Positions 37,742 through 47,058 are shown, numbered from the stretch's first letter. The stretch is DNA of 64,000 bases from Vulcanisaeta thermophila (GCF_001748385.1 NZ_BCLI01000001.1:723177-787176), one strand, 5' to 3'. Notes: generated from the sequence alone by a model not told the origin. Program-made: numbers and translations.

Positions 37742-38908
37742 CTAGCCCCTCCACCTAACCCTGGGCATGATGACCCCACGCAGCTTATCAATCCTATCCC
37801 TATACCTAGCCAGGTCCCTCAGCATCACCTCAACCTCATCCTCCATAATCCTACTCAACCCGTAAATACCGAGCTTCGGTAATACCCTCCTCTCGGGCTC
37901 GTACATAACCTCATCCTCAGGCTCAACCCTTGGGTTTGGGATGTGGGTGACGCCTGGGTCATAACCCAAAACCTTGATGGAGGCCCTCCTCACCAGCTCC
38001 GCCATCTCATTCAGGGTCTTTATCTCCCTATAGTGGTGAACAACCCTGAACTCACCGGGGCTTGGTGGGTTCTCTATTAATGCCGTGAGGGCGGTCACGG
38101 TGTCCTCAAGCGATGTGAAGCCCTTCTTTTGATGGCCACTTCCGTATATGGTCAGTGGGTGCTTAATGATGGCTTGTGCCAGGAACCTATTTATCACGGT
38201 ACCCCACACATCATCTATATCGAACCTTGTGAATAATTCATCACTTATTAAGTCACGGGTTCTACTCCCGTAAACGGGTCCTTGGTGGAAGTCCGTTATT
38301 GTTAAGCCCCAGAGCTTATTGGCGTAGAGTAGTATGTAGGAGTCAAAGACCTTGCTCCAGTGGTACCATGAACCAGCCCACCTGGGAACCACTATCCTAT
38401 CCCTGGCCCCATTTATTACGGCATCCACGAAGGCGTCCTCGGGTATCCTAAAGGCTGGGTACCCGTACTCACCAAGCGTCCCCATCTTTAGTATGTGAAT
38501 GTCGCGCCCTAACTCCTTGATTGCGTAGATTAGGTTGAGGGTTGATGTTAAGTTGTTGATCATCGTGTACCTTGCATGCTCAACATCAATCATTGAGTAA
38601 GGCGCCGATCTTTGTTCGGCGAAGTGAACCACAACATCGGGCCTGAACCTCTCGATGACCTTCTTCAGTAATTCATAATTTGTTACGTCACCCTCCACGA
38701 ACTCAACCTTGGCGCCAAATACCTCCTCAATAACCCTCAACCTCTCACTCATGGGTAGTATGGGTAGTGCCGAGTCAGAGCCCACCTCACTAACGGCCTT
38801 CCTGGTGTAGAAGTTATCTATGCCGGCTACCTCATGGCCCCTCCTGATCAACCTAAGGGTTAATGCCCAGCCAAGGTAGCCATCAATACCCAGTATCAAT
38901 ACCCTCAT
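37742..38908 (-). CDS. agl3: UDP-sulfoquinovose synthase (Agl3/SQD1)
   Basis: Adds sulfite to UDP-glucose to form UDP-sulfoquinovose, used for sulfoquinovose in S-layer N-glycans in Sulfolobus. The 388-residue extended SDR has MRVLILGIDGYLGWALTLRL at the start (GxxGYxGW, the SQD1 form of the Rossmann loop), EVGSDSALPI, HFAEQRSAPYSM, and the catalytic WYHWSKVF (YxxxK) motif. Start at ATG 38908: TATA AACATTAAAATATG (about 38930-38943) lies 25 bp upstream, and the reading from 39049 passes through the promoter. A divergent cis-prenyltransferase gene, which makes the lipid carrier, supports a role in glycosylation. Confidence 0.88.
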   Translation of the reverse strand: MRVLILGIDGYLGWALTLRLIRRGHEVAGIDNFYTRKAVSEVGSDSALPILPMSERLRVIEEVFGAKVEFVEGDVTNYELLKKVIERFRPDVVVHFAEQRSAPYSMIDVEHARYTMINNLTSTLNLIYAIKELGRDIHILKMGTLGEYGYPAFRIPEDAFVDAVINGARDRIVVPRWAGSWYHWSKVFDSYILLYANKLWGLTITDFHQGPVYGSRTRDLISDELFTRFDIDDVWGTVINRFLAQAIIKHPLTIYGSGHQKKGFTSLEDTVTALTALIENPPSPGEFRVVHHYREIKTLNEMAELVRRASIKVLGYDPGVTHIPNPRVEPEDEVMYEPERRVLPKLGIYGLSRIMEDEVEVMLRDLARYRDRIDKLRGVIMPRVRWRG

Positions 38909-39022
38909 ACACCTGCCTTGAACATGCTGACATATTTTAATGTTACACTCCCTAATCACCCCATGGGGCTGAGGTAAGTAAAATATATTTAAAGGGAGAG
39001 GTATCACTTGATTGTCAATGTA
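38909..39022. promoter_or_regulatory. Divergent agl3/cis-prenyltransferase promoter region
   Basis: The minus-strand TATA AACATTAAAATATG is at about 38930-38943, and the plus-strand TATA AAATATATTTAAAG is at 38981-38994. They are about 50 bp apart and point away from each other, so the dolichol-phosphate carrier and the sulfoquinovose genes can be controlled together. Confidence 0.55.
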
Positions 39023-39742
39023 ATGATCATGACGGGGCTGCCGAGGCATATTGGGGTTATACCCGATGGGAATAGGAGGTGGGCTCGTAAGGTGGGCCTA
39101 TCCATAGCGGAGGCTTACAGGGTGGGTGCTGATAAGGTTGAGGAATTCCTGAATTGGTCCCTGGACCTTGGTATAAAGGTGGTCACGGTCTATGCACTAT
39201 CCACCGAGAACTTCCTAAACAGGTCAAAGTTGGAGCTGGAGCTCCTCTTTTCACTGCTCAAGGAGAAGCTGAGGAAGATTAGGAATTATGAGAGGGTGCA
39301 CATGGATGGTGTTAGGGTCAGGGTTATTGGTAGGACGTGGCTCCTACCCAGTGATGTCATTGAGGAGGTGAGGCTCACCGAGGAGGCCACGGCAAAGTAC
39401 TCCAACCACTACCTCAACCTGGCCGTGGTCTATGGTGGTAGGCAGGAGATTGTGGATGCTGTGAAGCGAATACTCACTGATTATCAAATGGGCTTGTTAA
39501 AAATTAGTGATTTGAATGAGGAGGTACTCACCAAGTACCTGTACCTGGGTGATGAGCCATACCCGGAGCCCGACCTGATAATAAGGACTGGTGGTGAGTA
39601 CAGGCTCAGTAACTTCCTAACCTACGAGTCTGCGTACTCGGAGCTTTACATACTCAATAAGTACTGGCCCGAAATAACCAGGGAGGACTTGTTAAGGGCC
39701 ATTGAGGAGTACTCAAGGAGGGAGAGGAGGTTTGGTAGGTGA
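39023..39742 (+). CDS. uppS: cis-prenyltransferase (undecaprenyl/dolichyl diphosphate synthase type)
   Basis: Elongates isopentenyl diphosphate to a long cis-polyprenol diphosphate, the lipid carrier for archaeal N-glycans. The 239-residue protein has HIGVIPDGNRRWAR (catalytic Asp), YALSTENFLNRSK, NLAVVYGGRQEI and the end RTGGEYRLSNFLTYESAYSE. Length and motifs are complete. The start is ATG 39023 or 39029, about 35-45 bases past the TATA centre (38987), so a short leader is expected; the frame is open back to TTG 39008. Divergent partner of agl3. Confidence 0.92.
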   Translation: MIMTGLPRHIGVIPDGNRRWARKVGLSIAEAYRVGADKVEEFLNWSLDLGIKVVTVYALSTENFLNRSKLELELLFSLLKEKLRKIRNYERVHMDGVRVRVIGRTWLLPSDVIEEVRLTEEATAKYSNHYLNLAVVYGGRQEIVDAVKRILTDYQMGLLKISDLNEEVLTKYLYLGDEPYPEPDLIIRTGGEYRLSNFLTYESAYSELYILNKYWPEITREDLLRAIEEYSRRERRFGR

Positions 39743-39743
39743 C

Positions 39744-40649
39744 CTACCTTATTAATGATAATACGTTGACCACGGGCACGGCACCATCCCTCGTGACTAT
39801 AAAGGTATCCTCAACCTGGGCCACAAGGCCCTTACCCCTCTCAATGAGAACTGGGTAACCGTACAGGTAACCCCTGGCGCTCAATTCATTGACCACGTTA
39901 ACCACGCCATCACCGAACCACGGAACAAGCCACCTAGGTGTGAAGGGTAGGGGGCCTATTTCACTATTTATGCGGCTCAGCACTTCGTAGTGGGGATCCC
40001 TGGGCCTTGGGTTCTTTATTAACCTGAAAATCGTTACCTGGTTACCATCAACCACATAACCAGCGCCGTTGGTTGCGAAGGGCTCCACTGCGTAGACCTC
40101 ACCCTCAAGGATCCTCTGCTTATCCCCATTATCGTAATTGGGCACCGACTTGCCCGCGTGGAGTTCGTACCTCCTTATTAAGTGCCCCGTTAGGTTCTCA
40201 ATGGGCTTAAAACCGAATGACTTAATGGCCCTCTCTATGTTCGACCCCACAAAGCCCAGGTTAACCCCAGGCTTTATGACTAACTGGGCCGTTTCCAGGG
40301 CCTTCGCGGCAGCCTTGATTAATTGGTTGTACATTGGGTTGAAGGTTACCGTGACCGCAGCGTCCACTATGTAACCGTCTATGTGGGCCCCGAGGTCTAT
40401 CTTCACCACGGAGTTCCTGGGTATCACTGACTTATCATTAACAACCGCCGTGTAGTGCGCGGCCACTTCGTTGATACTCACATTTAATGGAAAGGCGGGC
40501 TTGGCACCCCCCTGCCTAATCCTATCCTCGACCCTCTCGCAGAGTTCGAGTATGGGCATGCCCGGCTCCACTATGGACATGGCATATGATAGGGTGTCCC
40601 TGGCAATCTTACCAAGCCTCTCATAAATCCTCAGAACCTCCTCGTCCAC
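39744..40649 (-). CDS. map: Methionine aminopeptidase, type II
   Basis: Removes the initiator Met. The 301-residue protein has the pita-bread fold with metal ligands in VVKIDLGAHIDGYIVDAA (two Asp), GHLIRRYELHAG (His), EVYAVEPFAT (Glu) and AQVEDTFIV (Glu). The ~60-residue insertion characteristic of type II is present around 180-240. Start GTG 40649 lies 26 bp from the strong minus-strand TATA GGTATATAAAG (40669-40680), so the mRNA is leaderless with a GTG start. Confidence 0.94.
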   Translation of the reverse strand: MDEEVLRIYERLGKIARDTLSYAMSIVEPGMPILELCERVEDRIRQGGAKPAFPLNVSINEVAAHYTAVVNDKSVIPRNSVVKIDLGAHIDGYIVDAAVTVTFNPMYNQLIKAAAKALETAQLVIKPGVNLGFVGSNIERAIKSFGFKPIENLTGHLIRRYELHAGKSVPNYDNGDKQRILEGEVYAVEPFATNGAGYVVDGNQVTIFRLIKNPRPRDPHYEVLSRINSEIGPLPFTPRWLVPWFGDGVVNVVNELSARGYLYGYPVLIERGKGLVAQVEDTFIVTRDGAVPVVNVLSLIR

Positions 40650-40763
40650 ATTACCCCGTGGTTCCCTGGCTTTATATACCCTTGTCCTTTCACAACGCTG
40701 TTGAAACAGACATTAAGAGAAACAGTTTTAACTGCTTTTTACTACGGTATAACCGGTGCCATT

Positions 40764-42086
40764 ATGGGAGCCTTAACCATAGTTGCGAAGTACCTGATCG
40801 TGGCAAACGTGGAGGTTCAGGGAAATGTGGAGAAGTACGACATAGTGGGTGCCCTCTTTAGTCAAACAGAGGGCTTGCTGGGCAATGAACTGGACCTTAG
40901 GGAGTTGCAAATGAGTGGTAGGATTGGTAGGATTGAGGTTGAGGCCGAGTATAAGGGTGACAGGACCGTGGGTAGGATCTACATACCATCCAACCTGGAT
41001 CGCTACGAGACGGCCCTGGTGGCTGCGATGATAGAGACCGTGGACAAGGTGGGGCCTTACAACGCCAAGGTACAGGTTACGGAGATCAAGGACCTCAGGG
41101 AGGAGAAGAGGAAGAGGATTATTGAGAGGGCCAGGGAATTACTCACGAAGATAGAGCATGAGTCACTACCAGACACTAAGGAGTTGCTCACTAAGTTCAT
41201 AGAGAGCGCTAAGGAGATGGAGGTTATTGAGTACGGCCCCGAGAAACTACCCGCGGGCCCTGAGGTGGATAAGTCCGATACGTTAATAATAGTCGAGGGT
41301 AGGGCTGACGTACTGAACCTGGTGAAGCACGGTATTAGGAATGTAATTGGGCTCGGCGGGTCCAGCGGTGGTATTCCCAAGACCGTGGTTGAGTTGAGTA
41401 GGAAGAAGACCACCATAGCCTTCGTGGATGGTGACAGGGGTGGTGAAATGCTCCTCAGGGAGTTACTTAAGTATGCCGATATTGATTACATAGCGAGGGC
41501 GCCCCCTGGTAAGGAGGTGGAGCAGTTAACGGCTAAGGAGATACTAAAGGCGTTGAGGAATAAGGTGCCCACAGAGGAGTACCTATTAACACTGGAGAGG
41601 AGGGAGAGGAGGATTATTGAGGAGGCCAGGCAGCAGATTCAGGAGGCACAGGCACAGCCGCCCGTTGAGGTTCCTGTGATTAAGGAGCAAACCCCAGAAC
41701 AGCAGGTTCAACCACAACCAGCCACCCAGCCTGCCGAGGCACAGGCACCCCAACCACAGGCCCAACAACCCACTGTGCCCCAGTTACCCCAGGGTGTTGT
41801 TGATGAGATTAAGAAATTGAGCGGCACCCTCGAGGCCATAATATACGATGACCAGTGGAATGTCATTAAGAGGGTGCCCGTGAGGGACCTGGTGGATACA
41901 CTACAACAACTGAACAGTGCCTATGCGGTTGTGTTCGATGGTGTGTGCACCCAGAGGCTTGTGGATGTGGCTTCGAGTAAGGGTGTTAAGCTCCTTATGA
42001 TGTCCAGGGTTGGTAACATTGCCAAGGTGCCCACGGACATGCTAATAATGACCTTTGACGAGTACCTAAGCAAGGCTGGCAGGTGA
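40764..42086 (+). CDS. dnaG: Archaeal DnaG-like protein (Toprim)
   Basis: In archaea DnaG associates with the exosome as a poly(A)-binding subunit and may prime weakly. The 440-residue protein begins MGALTIVAKYLIVANVEVQ and continues KYDIVGALFSQTEGLLGNEL, the conserved N-terminus. The Toprim core has TLIIVEGRADVLNL (Glu) and AFVDGDRGGEMLL (DxD). A linker of about 45 residues (about 315-360) is nearly all Q, P, A, E and V, followed by a conserved C-terminal domain (DEIKKLSGTLEAIIYDD). Start is ATG 40764, 25 bp after a weak TATA (GCTTTTTACTA, 40734-40744); the upstream reading to 40701 is probably not translated. Confidence 0.9.
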   Translation: MGALTIVAKYLIVANVEVQGNVEKYDIVGALFSQTEGLLGNELDLRELQMSGRIGRIEVEAEYKGDRTVGRIYIPSNLDRYETALVAAMIETVDKVGPYNAKVQVTEIKDLREEKRKRIIERARELLTKIEHESLPDTKELLTKFIESAKEMEVIEYGPEKLPAGPEVDKSDTLIIVEGRADVLNLVKHGIRNVIGLGGSSGGIPKTVVELSRKKTTIAFVDGDRGGEMLLRELLKYADIDYIARAPPGKEVEQLTAKEILKALRNKVPTEEYLLTLERRERRIIEEARQQIQEAQAQPPVEVPVIKEQTPEQQVQPQPATQPAEAQAPQPQAQQPTVPQLPQGVVDEIKKLSGTLEAIIYDDQWNVIKRVPVRDLVDTLQQLNSAYAVVFDGVCTQRLVDVASSKGVKLLMMSRVGNIAKVPTDMLIMTFDEYLSKAGR

Positions 42087-42090
42087 CGTG

Positions 42091-44445
42091 TTAAAAGTAA
42101 TCAAGTATTGATTTACCACCTTTACCACTTATTAATTGGGATTCCCTGACACCAAGCACCTCGAGTATCCTCAGCGCCGCGGGAACCACCTGCTTCTCCA
42201 CGTAGTAATCCACATCAACCTCCCTGATATCCTTGAGCAATACGTACGGCTTAACCTTATAGGCTAGTTTACCACCGCCCTTAACCACCACGTAGCCTAT
42301 CATGTCGCCCTTACCCACCTTATAACCAGCCTCTATTAACTGCTTGGCCGCAGCCACGTGGGGTGCCAACACCTTATACTCATTAATGGACTTATCCAGT
42401 GTCTTCCATATGATCACGTCATCAATCTCGAACTGGTAAGCCTTTAACTTATCAATGACGGACTTCACGTAGGATATCGCCTTGTTGATATCGCCAGTCT
42501 TTAGAACCACCTCGGCCACGTTTTCCTGGACATCCTTAGCAATCTCGGCCCAATCACTCCTAACCGCCTCGAAGCCCACGATGTCCAGCTTCCCATCCAC
42601 TGTCAGCCCCACGTATCGCTTCTTAGCCTCCGTGAACAGGACCCTCTTGTAAATCTTATCCACCTTAATCTCAAAGCCCAGTTCATTGTTTATGTAGTTC
42701 AGGAGTTCATTAACCTTATCGCTGATGTTCTTAACGAATAGGCTATCAGTATCGCCGTAAATCACGGGTAGGCCCAGGGACCTTGCCTTCTCGATTACGG
42801 TCTTAAGCAGGTTTCTGCCCCATGCGGTGACGGACTCGGCAACCTCACGCCTATACCACCTGGCGCCCTGCCAACCGCAGTATCCGTACATGGCATTGGC
42901 CATTATCTTAAGGGCCCTCTGCCTCTCGTTGAGAAGCACCCACTCTGGGCTGTCCTCGGGGTAATTCCTCATTAACTCCCTAACCCTACGCCTACTCTCC
43001 ACCAGGATCCTAAGAAGCCCTGGGTATAAACCCTCGGGTGACTTCCTAAACCTGTAATTAACCTCGGGGGCCACGTAATAATCAACGCACTTAGACTCCT
43101 CAGTGCACAGGGTGTCCGGCGACACGTTATACTTCATCATTATGCTTGGGTACATGCTTGAGAAGTCAATGACCGCGATGTCCTCATGGAGCCCAGGCCT
43201 GGGCTCCAGAACCACGGCGCCCTTGTACGTCTCGTAAGGCCTCTCCTCACGGTTAGGGGCTAACTCACCCCTCTTAACGGCTTCGTAGAATATCATCCAC
43301 TCAACCCTGGCACCCACACTCGCGGCGCCCACTTGATCGAGTGGTAGTCCCGATATTGAGGAGAGCTGTATTGCGAATGGTATTAACTTCCTTGCCAACC
43401 CATAGGTGCTAACCACATCATCCTTAGCATACCTAATGAGTAATTCACGCTTGTCCCTGTCATCCCAGTATTCATGAATCCTGTGACCAGGTATCAAGAC
43501 CCTCTCGCTCCTACTCATGATACCGAAGTACTCAGCCACCCTGTCCAGACTCTTCACCTTGACCTCGCTCATCTCCTCAATGAAGTTGTAAAGATCCACG
43601 TTGGCCCTACCAATCAGTGACCAATGACCATAAACACTCTGCTCAGGTAGTGTGTTCATCCTCGATATACTAAGCCTAACACCAACCTTCGCAGACCTAT
43701 TGACTAGGTATGGCCAGTCAAACCCATTATTGTTATAACCAACCACTATGTCCGGGTCGTACCTCCTGAGGTAGTCCGCGAACTCCCTAATTATCCTCAC
43801 GTCATTTTTACTGTCATCAGTCACGAATTGCTTAACCCCATCCTCCTCGGTCATTGTTGATATTATTATCACGGGATCCCTATCGGGGTTAGGCATGCCC
43901 CTTGGGTTGTAAACCTCAATGTCAAACGCCAGAATCCTAAAGTTGGGGAGCCTATGCTCCTCAATCATGCTGGGCCTTCCCTTGGCTATGCACGCCACAT
44001 CCACCTGGTAATTAGTCTTCACCTCCTCGCAGTTGTCTATGTGGATCCAATTACTGGGTTTAATCCCCATATCCAGGAGGTACCTCTGCGAGAACCTAAT
44101 GTCAGCCTCCAGCACATCCTCCACACCCTCCACCTCAGCAGCCAACTCCCTAAGCTCCCTGACCTTCTCGGGTATTGTGGCCGTGACCCTTATGGCATCC
44201 ACCTCATTACCGAACAACCTCCTCTTAACAACCTCAATGCCCAGGACCTTACCCTCCAACCTACGCCTGAGGTTTTGCAACGTGGTATTGACATCACCGC
44301 TGGGTAATACGTAGAAGTACGGCCTAAAGCCCCTGTCAATCACCAGGGCCCTCCTACCATCCTGCGTGATCCCAAATAGCCTAAGCTCCGGCGTGTTGCC
44401 TGTGACGCCGTAGGTAATGTCCAGAAGCCAGAGGGTTAAGTCCAT
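42091..44445 (-). CDS. polB: DNA polymerase B (archaeal replicative type, PolB3-like)
   Basis: A 784-residue family B polymerase. Exonuclease motifs: AFDIEVYNP, VVGYNNNGFDWPYL and YAKDDVVSTYGL. Polymerase motifs: DFSSMYPSIMMKYNVSPDTL (motif A), KIMANAMYGYCGWQG (motif B) and YGDTDSLF (motif C). The C-terminus GGKSILDYF is a PCNA-interacting peptide. The uracil-recognition pocket at the N-terminus is plausible (FRPYFYVLP). Start ATG 44445 is 29 bp from the TATA AGTTTAAAC (44471-44479). Intact full-length enzyme, probably one of several polymerases in the cell. Confidence 0.95.
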   Translation of the reverse strand: MDLTLWLLDITYGVTGNTPELRLFGITQDGRRALVIDRGFRPYFYVLPSGDVNTTLQNLRRRLEGKVLGIEVVKRRLFGNEVDAIRVTATIPEKVRELRELAAEVEGVEDVLEADIRFSQRYLLDMGIKPSNWIHIDNCEEVKTNYQVDVACIAKGRPSMIEEHRLPNFRILAFDIEVYNPRGMPNPDRDPVIIISTMTEEDGVKQFVTDDSKNDVRIIREFADYLRRYDPDIVVGYNNNGFDWPYLVNRSAKVGVRLSISRMNTLPEQSVYGHWSLIGRANVDLYNFIEEMSEVKVKSLDRVAEYFGIMSRSERVLIPGHRIHEYWDDRDKRELLIRYAKDDVVSTYGLARKLIPFAIQLSSISGLPLDQVGAASVGARVEWMIFYEAVKRGELAPNREERPYETYKGAVVLEPRPGLHEDIAVIDFSSMYPSIMMKYNVSPDTLCTEESKCVDYYVAPEVNYRFRKSPEGLYPGLLRILVESRRRVRELMRNYPEDSPEWVLLNERQRALKIMANAMYGYCGWQGARWYRREVAESVTAWGRNLLKTVIEKARSLGLPVIYGDTDSLFVKNISDKVNELLNYINNELGFEIKVDKIYKRVLFTEAKKRYVGLTVDGKLDIVGFEAVRSDWAEIAKDVQENVAEVVLKTGDINKAISYVKSVIDKLKAYQFEIDDVIIWKTLDKSINEYKVLAPHVAAAKQLIEAGYKVGKGDMIGYVVVKGGGKLAYKVKPYVLLKDIREVDVDYYVEKQVVPAALRILEVLGVRESQLISGKGGKSILDYF

Positions 44446-44500
44446 TATTAACGGGTAGTGCGCGGGTTAGTTTAAACTTACTCCTTTAAATCCTCAATCC

Positions 44501-44965
44501 CTAAATGGGTAGTCTCGGGTCCTCCTTTATCACCTTAGCCACTATGAGGGTTGATGTCCTCTCCACCTCCTCCATATTCATTATCTGCTCCAGTATCTTC
44601 AGTATCTCATCCTTACCACTAGCCCTAACCTGAACCACAAAGTCCCACTCACCAAATATGTAGTAGACATGCGTAACCCCAGCCACGGAGGCGAGTTTCT
44701 GACCTACAGTTTCATGATAACCAGGCCCGTACTTGGCCTTGACCAGTATCACGGCCACGTAGTCCTTACCCATCTTCTCAGGGCTGAGCTTAGCGTGGCA
44801 TCCAAGGATGACGCCAAGCCTCTCGAGCTTCTTTATCCTGTAGTAAACCGTGGACTTGGATATCTTCAACTTACTGGCCATTTCATCCAGCGTCACCCTA
44901 CAGTCATCCTGTAACATCTTGAGTATCTCCAAGTCGGTCTGGTCTATCTCCTCACTCACCGCCAT
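44501..44965 (-). CDS. Lrp/AsnC-family transcription regulator
   Basis: A 154-residue regulator. Residues about 8-62 are the helix-turn-helix (LEILKMLQDDCRVTLDEMAS, KSTVYYRIKKLERLGVI) and the rest is a RAM ligand-binding domain with the conserved YYIFGEWDFVVQVRA, an aromatic-rich form. These proteins sense amino acids. Target genes are not adjacent; the aro/trp cluster is 30 kb away. Start ATG 44965 has a minus-strand TATA (GTTTTTTAAATTAC, 44986-44999) 26 bp upstream. Confidence 0.92.
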   Translation of the reverse strand: MAVSEEIDQTDLEILKMLQDDCRVTLDEMASKLKISKSTVYYRIKKLERLGVILGCHAKLSPEKMGKDYVAVILVKAKYGPGYHETVGQKLASVAGVTHVYYIFGEWDFVVQVRASGKDEILKILEQIMNMEEVERTSTLIVAKVIKEDPRLPI

Positions 44966-45284
44966 TGCTTAATCAAGTACATGAGTAATTTAAAAAACAT
45001 TCGCTTGATATAAAAATGCCTATTTTATGCTGAGCATTATTGCTAATTATTGAAATGTCCCTATAATTAAGGAGAACATGAACGATATATGTTCCCAGGT
45101 ATTTAGCGTAAATAATTCATGTCCATGAAAGACGTAAGAAAAAGTAAGAGTTTAAACATGCAGTAACCACCGTTTCGATTTGCCGGTAACGTGTCGATTA
45201 GGTGGTCATGATAAAAAAGAAATGTTTTTATACCAGACCAAGCCCGCTTTACTGGGTTGAGGAAATCCTCCTGGGTGATTTAAT
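44966..45284. promoter_or_regulatory. 319-bp intergenic region with nested inverted repeats and the UPF0147 promoter
   Basis: Contains the minus-strand promoter of the Lrp gene, an imperfect nested dyad at 45166-45206 (ACCACC...GGTGGT outer arms, ACCG/CGGT inner arms, with direct repeats GTTTCGATT and GTGTCGATT), and the TATA TTTTTATACC (45224-45233) of the downstream gene. Nothing else is recognised in the first 150 bases. Confidence 0.45.
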
Positions 45285-45581
45285 ATGTCCAGTGGGCAAG
45301 TCCCTGGGTTAACGAAGGATGACGTGGATGAGAAGATAAGGCAAGCACTCTATTACCTAACTAGGATTGTTCAGGACATGGGAATACCGAGGAATATAAG
45401 GAGGGCTGCCAGCGAGGCCACCAGGATTTTAATGGACCCAAACATGAGCCCTGGACTTAAGGCTGCCACTGTGATAAACATACTGGATGAGGCTCTCTCG
45501 GACCCCAACATGCCCCTGTTCAGTAGGGTTATGTTTTGGCAGGTAATATCAATACTTGAGCAGATAAAGGATGTTGTTTAA
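45285..45581 (+). CDS. UPF0147 family protein
   Basis: A 98-residue all-helical protein of the archaeal UPF0147 family (MGIPRNIRRAASEATRIL, SPGLKAATVINILDEAL, DPNMP, RVMFWQVISIL). Function unknown. It is one of the few genes here with a leader: the TATA at 45224-45233 places the start of transcription near 45255, about 30 bases upstream, and GGTGAT (45274-45279) is a perfect match to the 16S 3' end, five bases before ATG 45285. Strong translation by the Shine-Dalgarno route is likely. Small predicted hairpin GAGGAAATCCTC at 45259-45270. Confidence 0.85.
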   Translation: MSSGQVPGLTKDDVDEKIRQALYYLTRIVQDMGIPRNIRRAASEATRILMDPNMSPGLKAATVINILDEALSDPNMPLFSRVMFWQVISILEQIKDVV

Positions 45582-45613
45582 TGAAAAATGTTAAATATTT
45601 TATTGAGGGGTTA

Positions 45614-46945
45614 TTAAATTAGATCATAAATTAAATCCTTAATTAAACCCTTCCCATAGAGCGCCTCTATCATTAAACGTGCACTGGCTATTACCTCCCT
45701 GGCCCTCTCATACTCCTCCCTCCAGCTTAGGGACTTCCTAGCCACACCCTGCTCTGCGGCCTTAGTGGCAACCGCAGCAGCGACCCTTGGGTAGAAGTCC
45801 CACTCCTCCATTGTGGGTAATATCTTATCCTCACTTAATTTATCACCCACGAAGTTTGCGATTTCCTGGGCCGCGGCTATCATCATCTCGTCAGTGATTG
45901 TCCTAACCCTGGCATCCAGGGCCCCCCTGAAGACCCCTGGGAATACTAGGCTGTTGTTTACCTGGTTTGGGAAGTCGCTTCTCCCTGTGGCTACGATCCT
46001 AGCACCAGCCTCCTTGGCCTCCCAAGGCCATATCTCTGGTATTGGGTTTGCCAGGGCGAATACTATGGCATCCTTATTCATCTCCCTAACCCACTCCTTC
46101 TTAATAACCCCAGGCCCTGGGGTTGAGGCTGCAATGACCACATCAACGCCCCTCATGGCCTCCCTAATACCGCCCCTCCTCCTCTCGGCATTGGTCTTTA
46201 TGGCTAACTCGTACTTCCATGGGTTCGTGAGCATGAGTTTATCCATATCCTCCCTCTCCGGGTGCAGTATTCCCTTGCTATCTACCATTATTAAATTGCC
46301 TGGCTTAGCCCCTGCCTTCATTAGTATCCTTGCTGTGGCTATGTTGGAGGCGCCGGCGCCTATTAATGCTATTTGTACGTCCTCGAGCCTCTTACCCACG
46401 ATCTTGAGGGCATTGTATAGACCAGCCAATGTGGCGGCTGCGGTTCCCTGTTGATCATCATGCCACACGGCGATCTGTAACTCGGACCTTAGCTTATCGA
46501 GTACGTAGAAGCACATGGGGGATTCAATATCCTCAAGGTTAATCCCACCGAAGGCCGGCTCTATCATTTTAGCCACGTAGACCATCTCCTCCTGCGTCTT
46601 AGCCCTCACCGGTAATGGAACCGCGTCCACGCCACCCAGGTACTTAAAGAGTAGGGATTTACCCTCCATGACGGGTAACGCAGCCTCAGGGCCCACATTA
46701 CCAAGCCCCAACACCCTGGTACCATTGGTCAACACGGCAATGGCATTCCAACGCCAGGTGTACTCGAAGGATAGGTCCGGGTCCTTACTAATCTCCTTAG
46801 ACACAGCGGCCACACCGGGCGTGTACCATATGGAGAACTCGTTAAATGACTTTAGGGGTACCTTTGGTAATACCATTATCTTACCACCGTACCTCCTGGC
46901 CGCCTCAATGGCGGCTTTAAACCACTTCTCTGACTTGTCACTCAT
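45614..46945 (-). CDS. NAD(P)-dependent malic enzyme
   Basis: Decarboxylates malate to pyruvate with NAD(P). The 443-residue archaeal/bacterial small form shows [48 protein letters not shown], the Rossmann loop [14 protein letters not shown], and [12 protein letters not shown] and [13 protein letters not shown]. The catalytic Tyr and Lys (in AVWHDDQQG and MEGKSLL) are kept. Start ATG 46945 is 26 bp from the TATA ATATAAAGG (46967-46975): leaderless. No phosphotransacetylase-like tail is present. Confidence 0.9.
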   Translation of the reverse strand: MSDKSEKWFKAAIEAARRYGGKIMVLPKVPLKSFNEFSIWYTPGVAAVSKEISKDPDLSFEYTWRWNAIAVLTNGTRVLGLGNVGPEAALPVMEGKSLLFKYLGGVDAVPLPVRAKTQEEMVYVAKMIEPAFGGINLEDIESPMCFYVLDKLRSELQIAVWHDDQQGTAAATLAGLYNALKIVGKRLEDVQIALIGAGASNIATARILMKAGAKPGNLIMVDSKGILHPEREDMDKLMLTNPWKYELAIKTNAERRRGGIREAMRGVDVVIAASTPGPGVIKKEWVREMNKDAIVFALANPIPEIWPWEAKEAGARIVATGRSDFPNQVNNSLVFPGVFRGALDARVRTITDEMMIAAAQEIANFVGDKLSEDKILPTMEEWDFYPRVAAAVATKAAEQGVARKSLSWREEYERAREVIASARLMIEALYGKGLIKDLIYDLI

Positions 46946-47028
46946 CGAGGATTCATAAGTTAGACCCTTTATATTGATTTCTAATTATTAACTCGACGAT
47001 TGCTACATGACGAAGACCTTATAAAAAT

Positions 47029-47045
47029 AATCTATTGAATAGATT
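47029..47045 (-). terminator. Palindrome and T-run after the tungstate-type transporter operon
   Basis: AATCTATT and AATAGATT form a perfect palindrome with one central base, 14 bases after the wtpC stop at 47059; on the minus strand ATTTTTAT follows. This can fold into a short stem and end with a T-rich tail, so it is a candidate terminator; it could also be an operator for the malic enzyme promoter just downstream. Confidence 0.4.
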
Positions 47046-47058
47046 ATAATGCATTTAT

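Noticed and set aside
45813-46454. 213-residue plus frame antisense to the malic enzyme
   Set aside because: Antisense shadow; no promoter and no family sequence.
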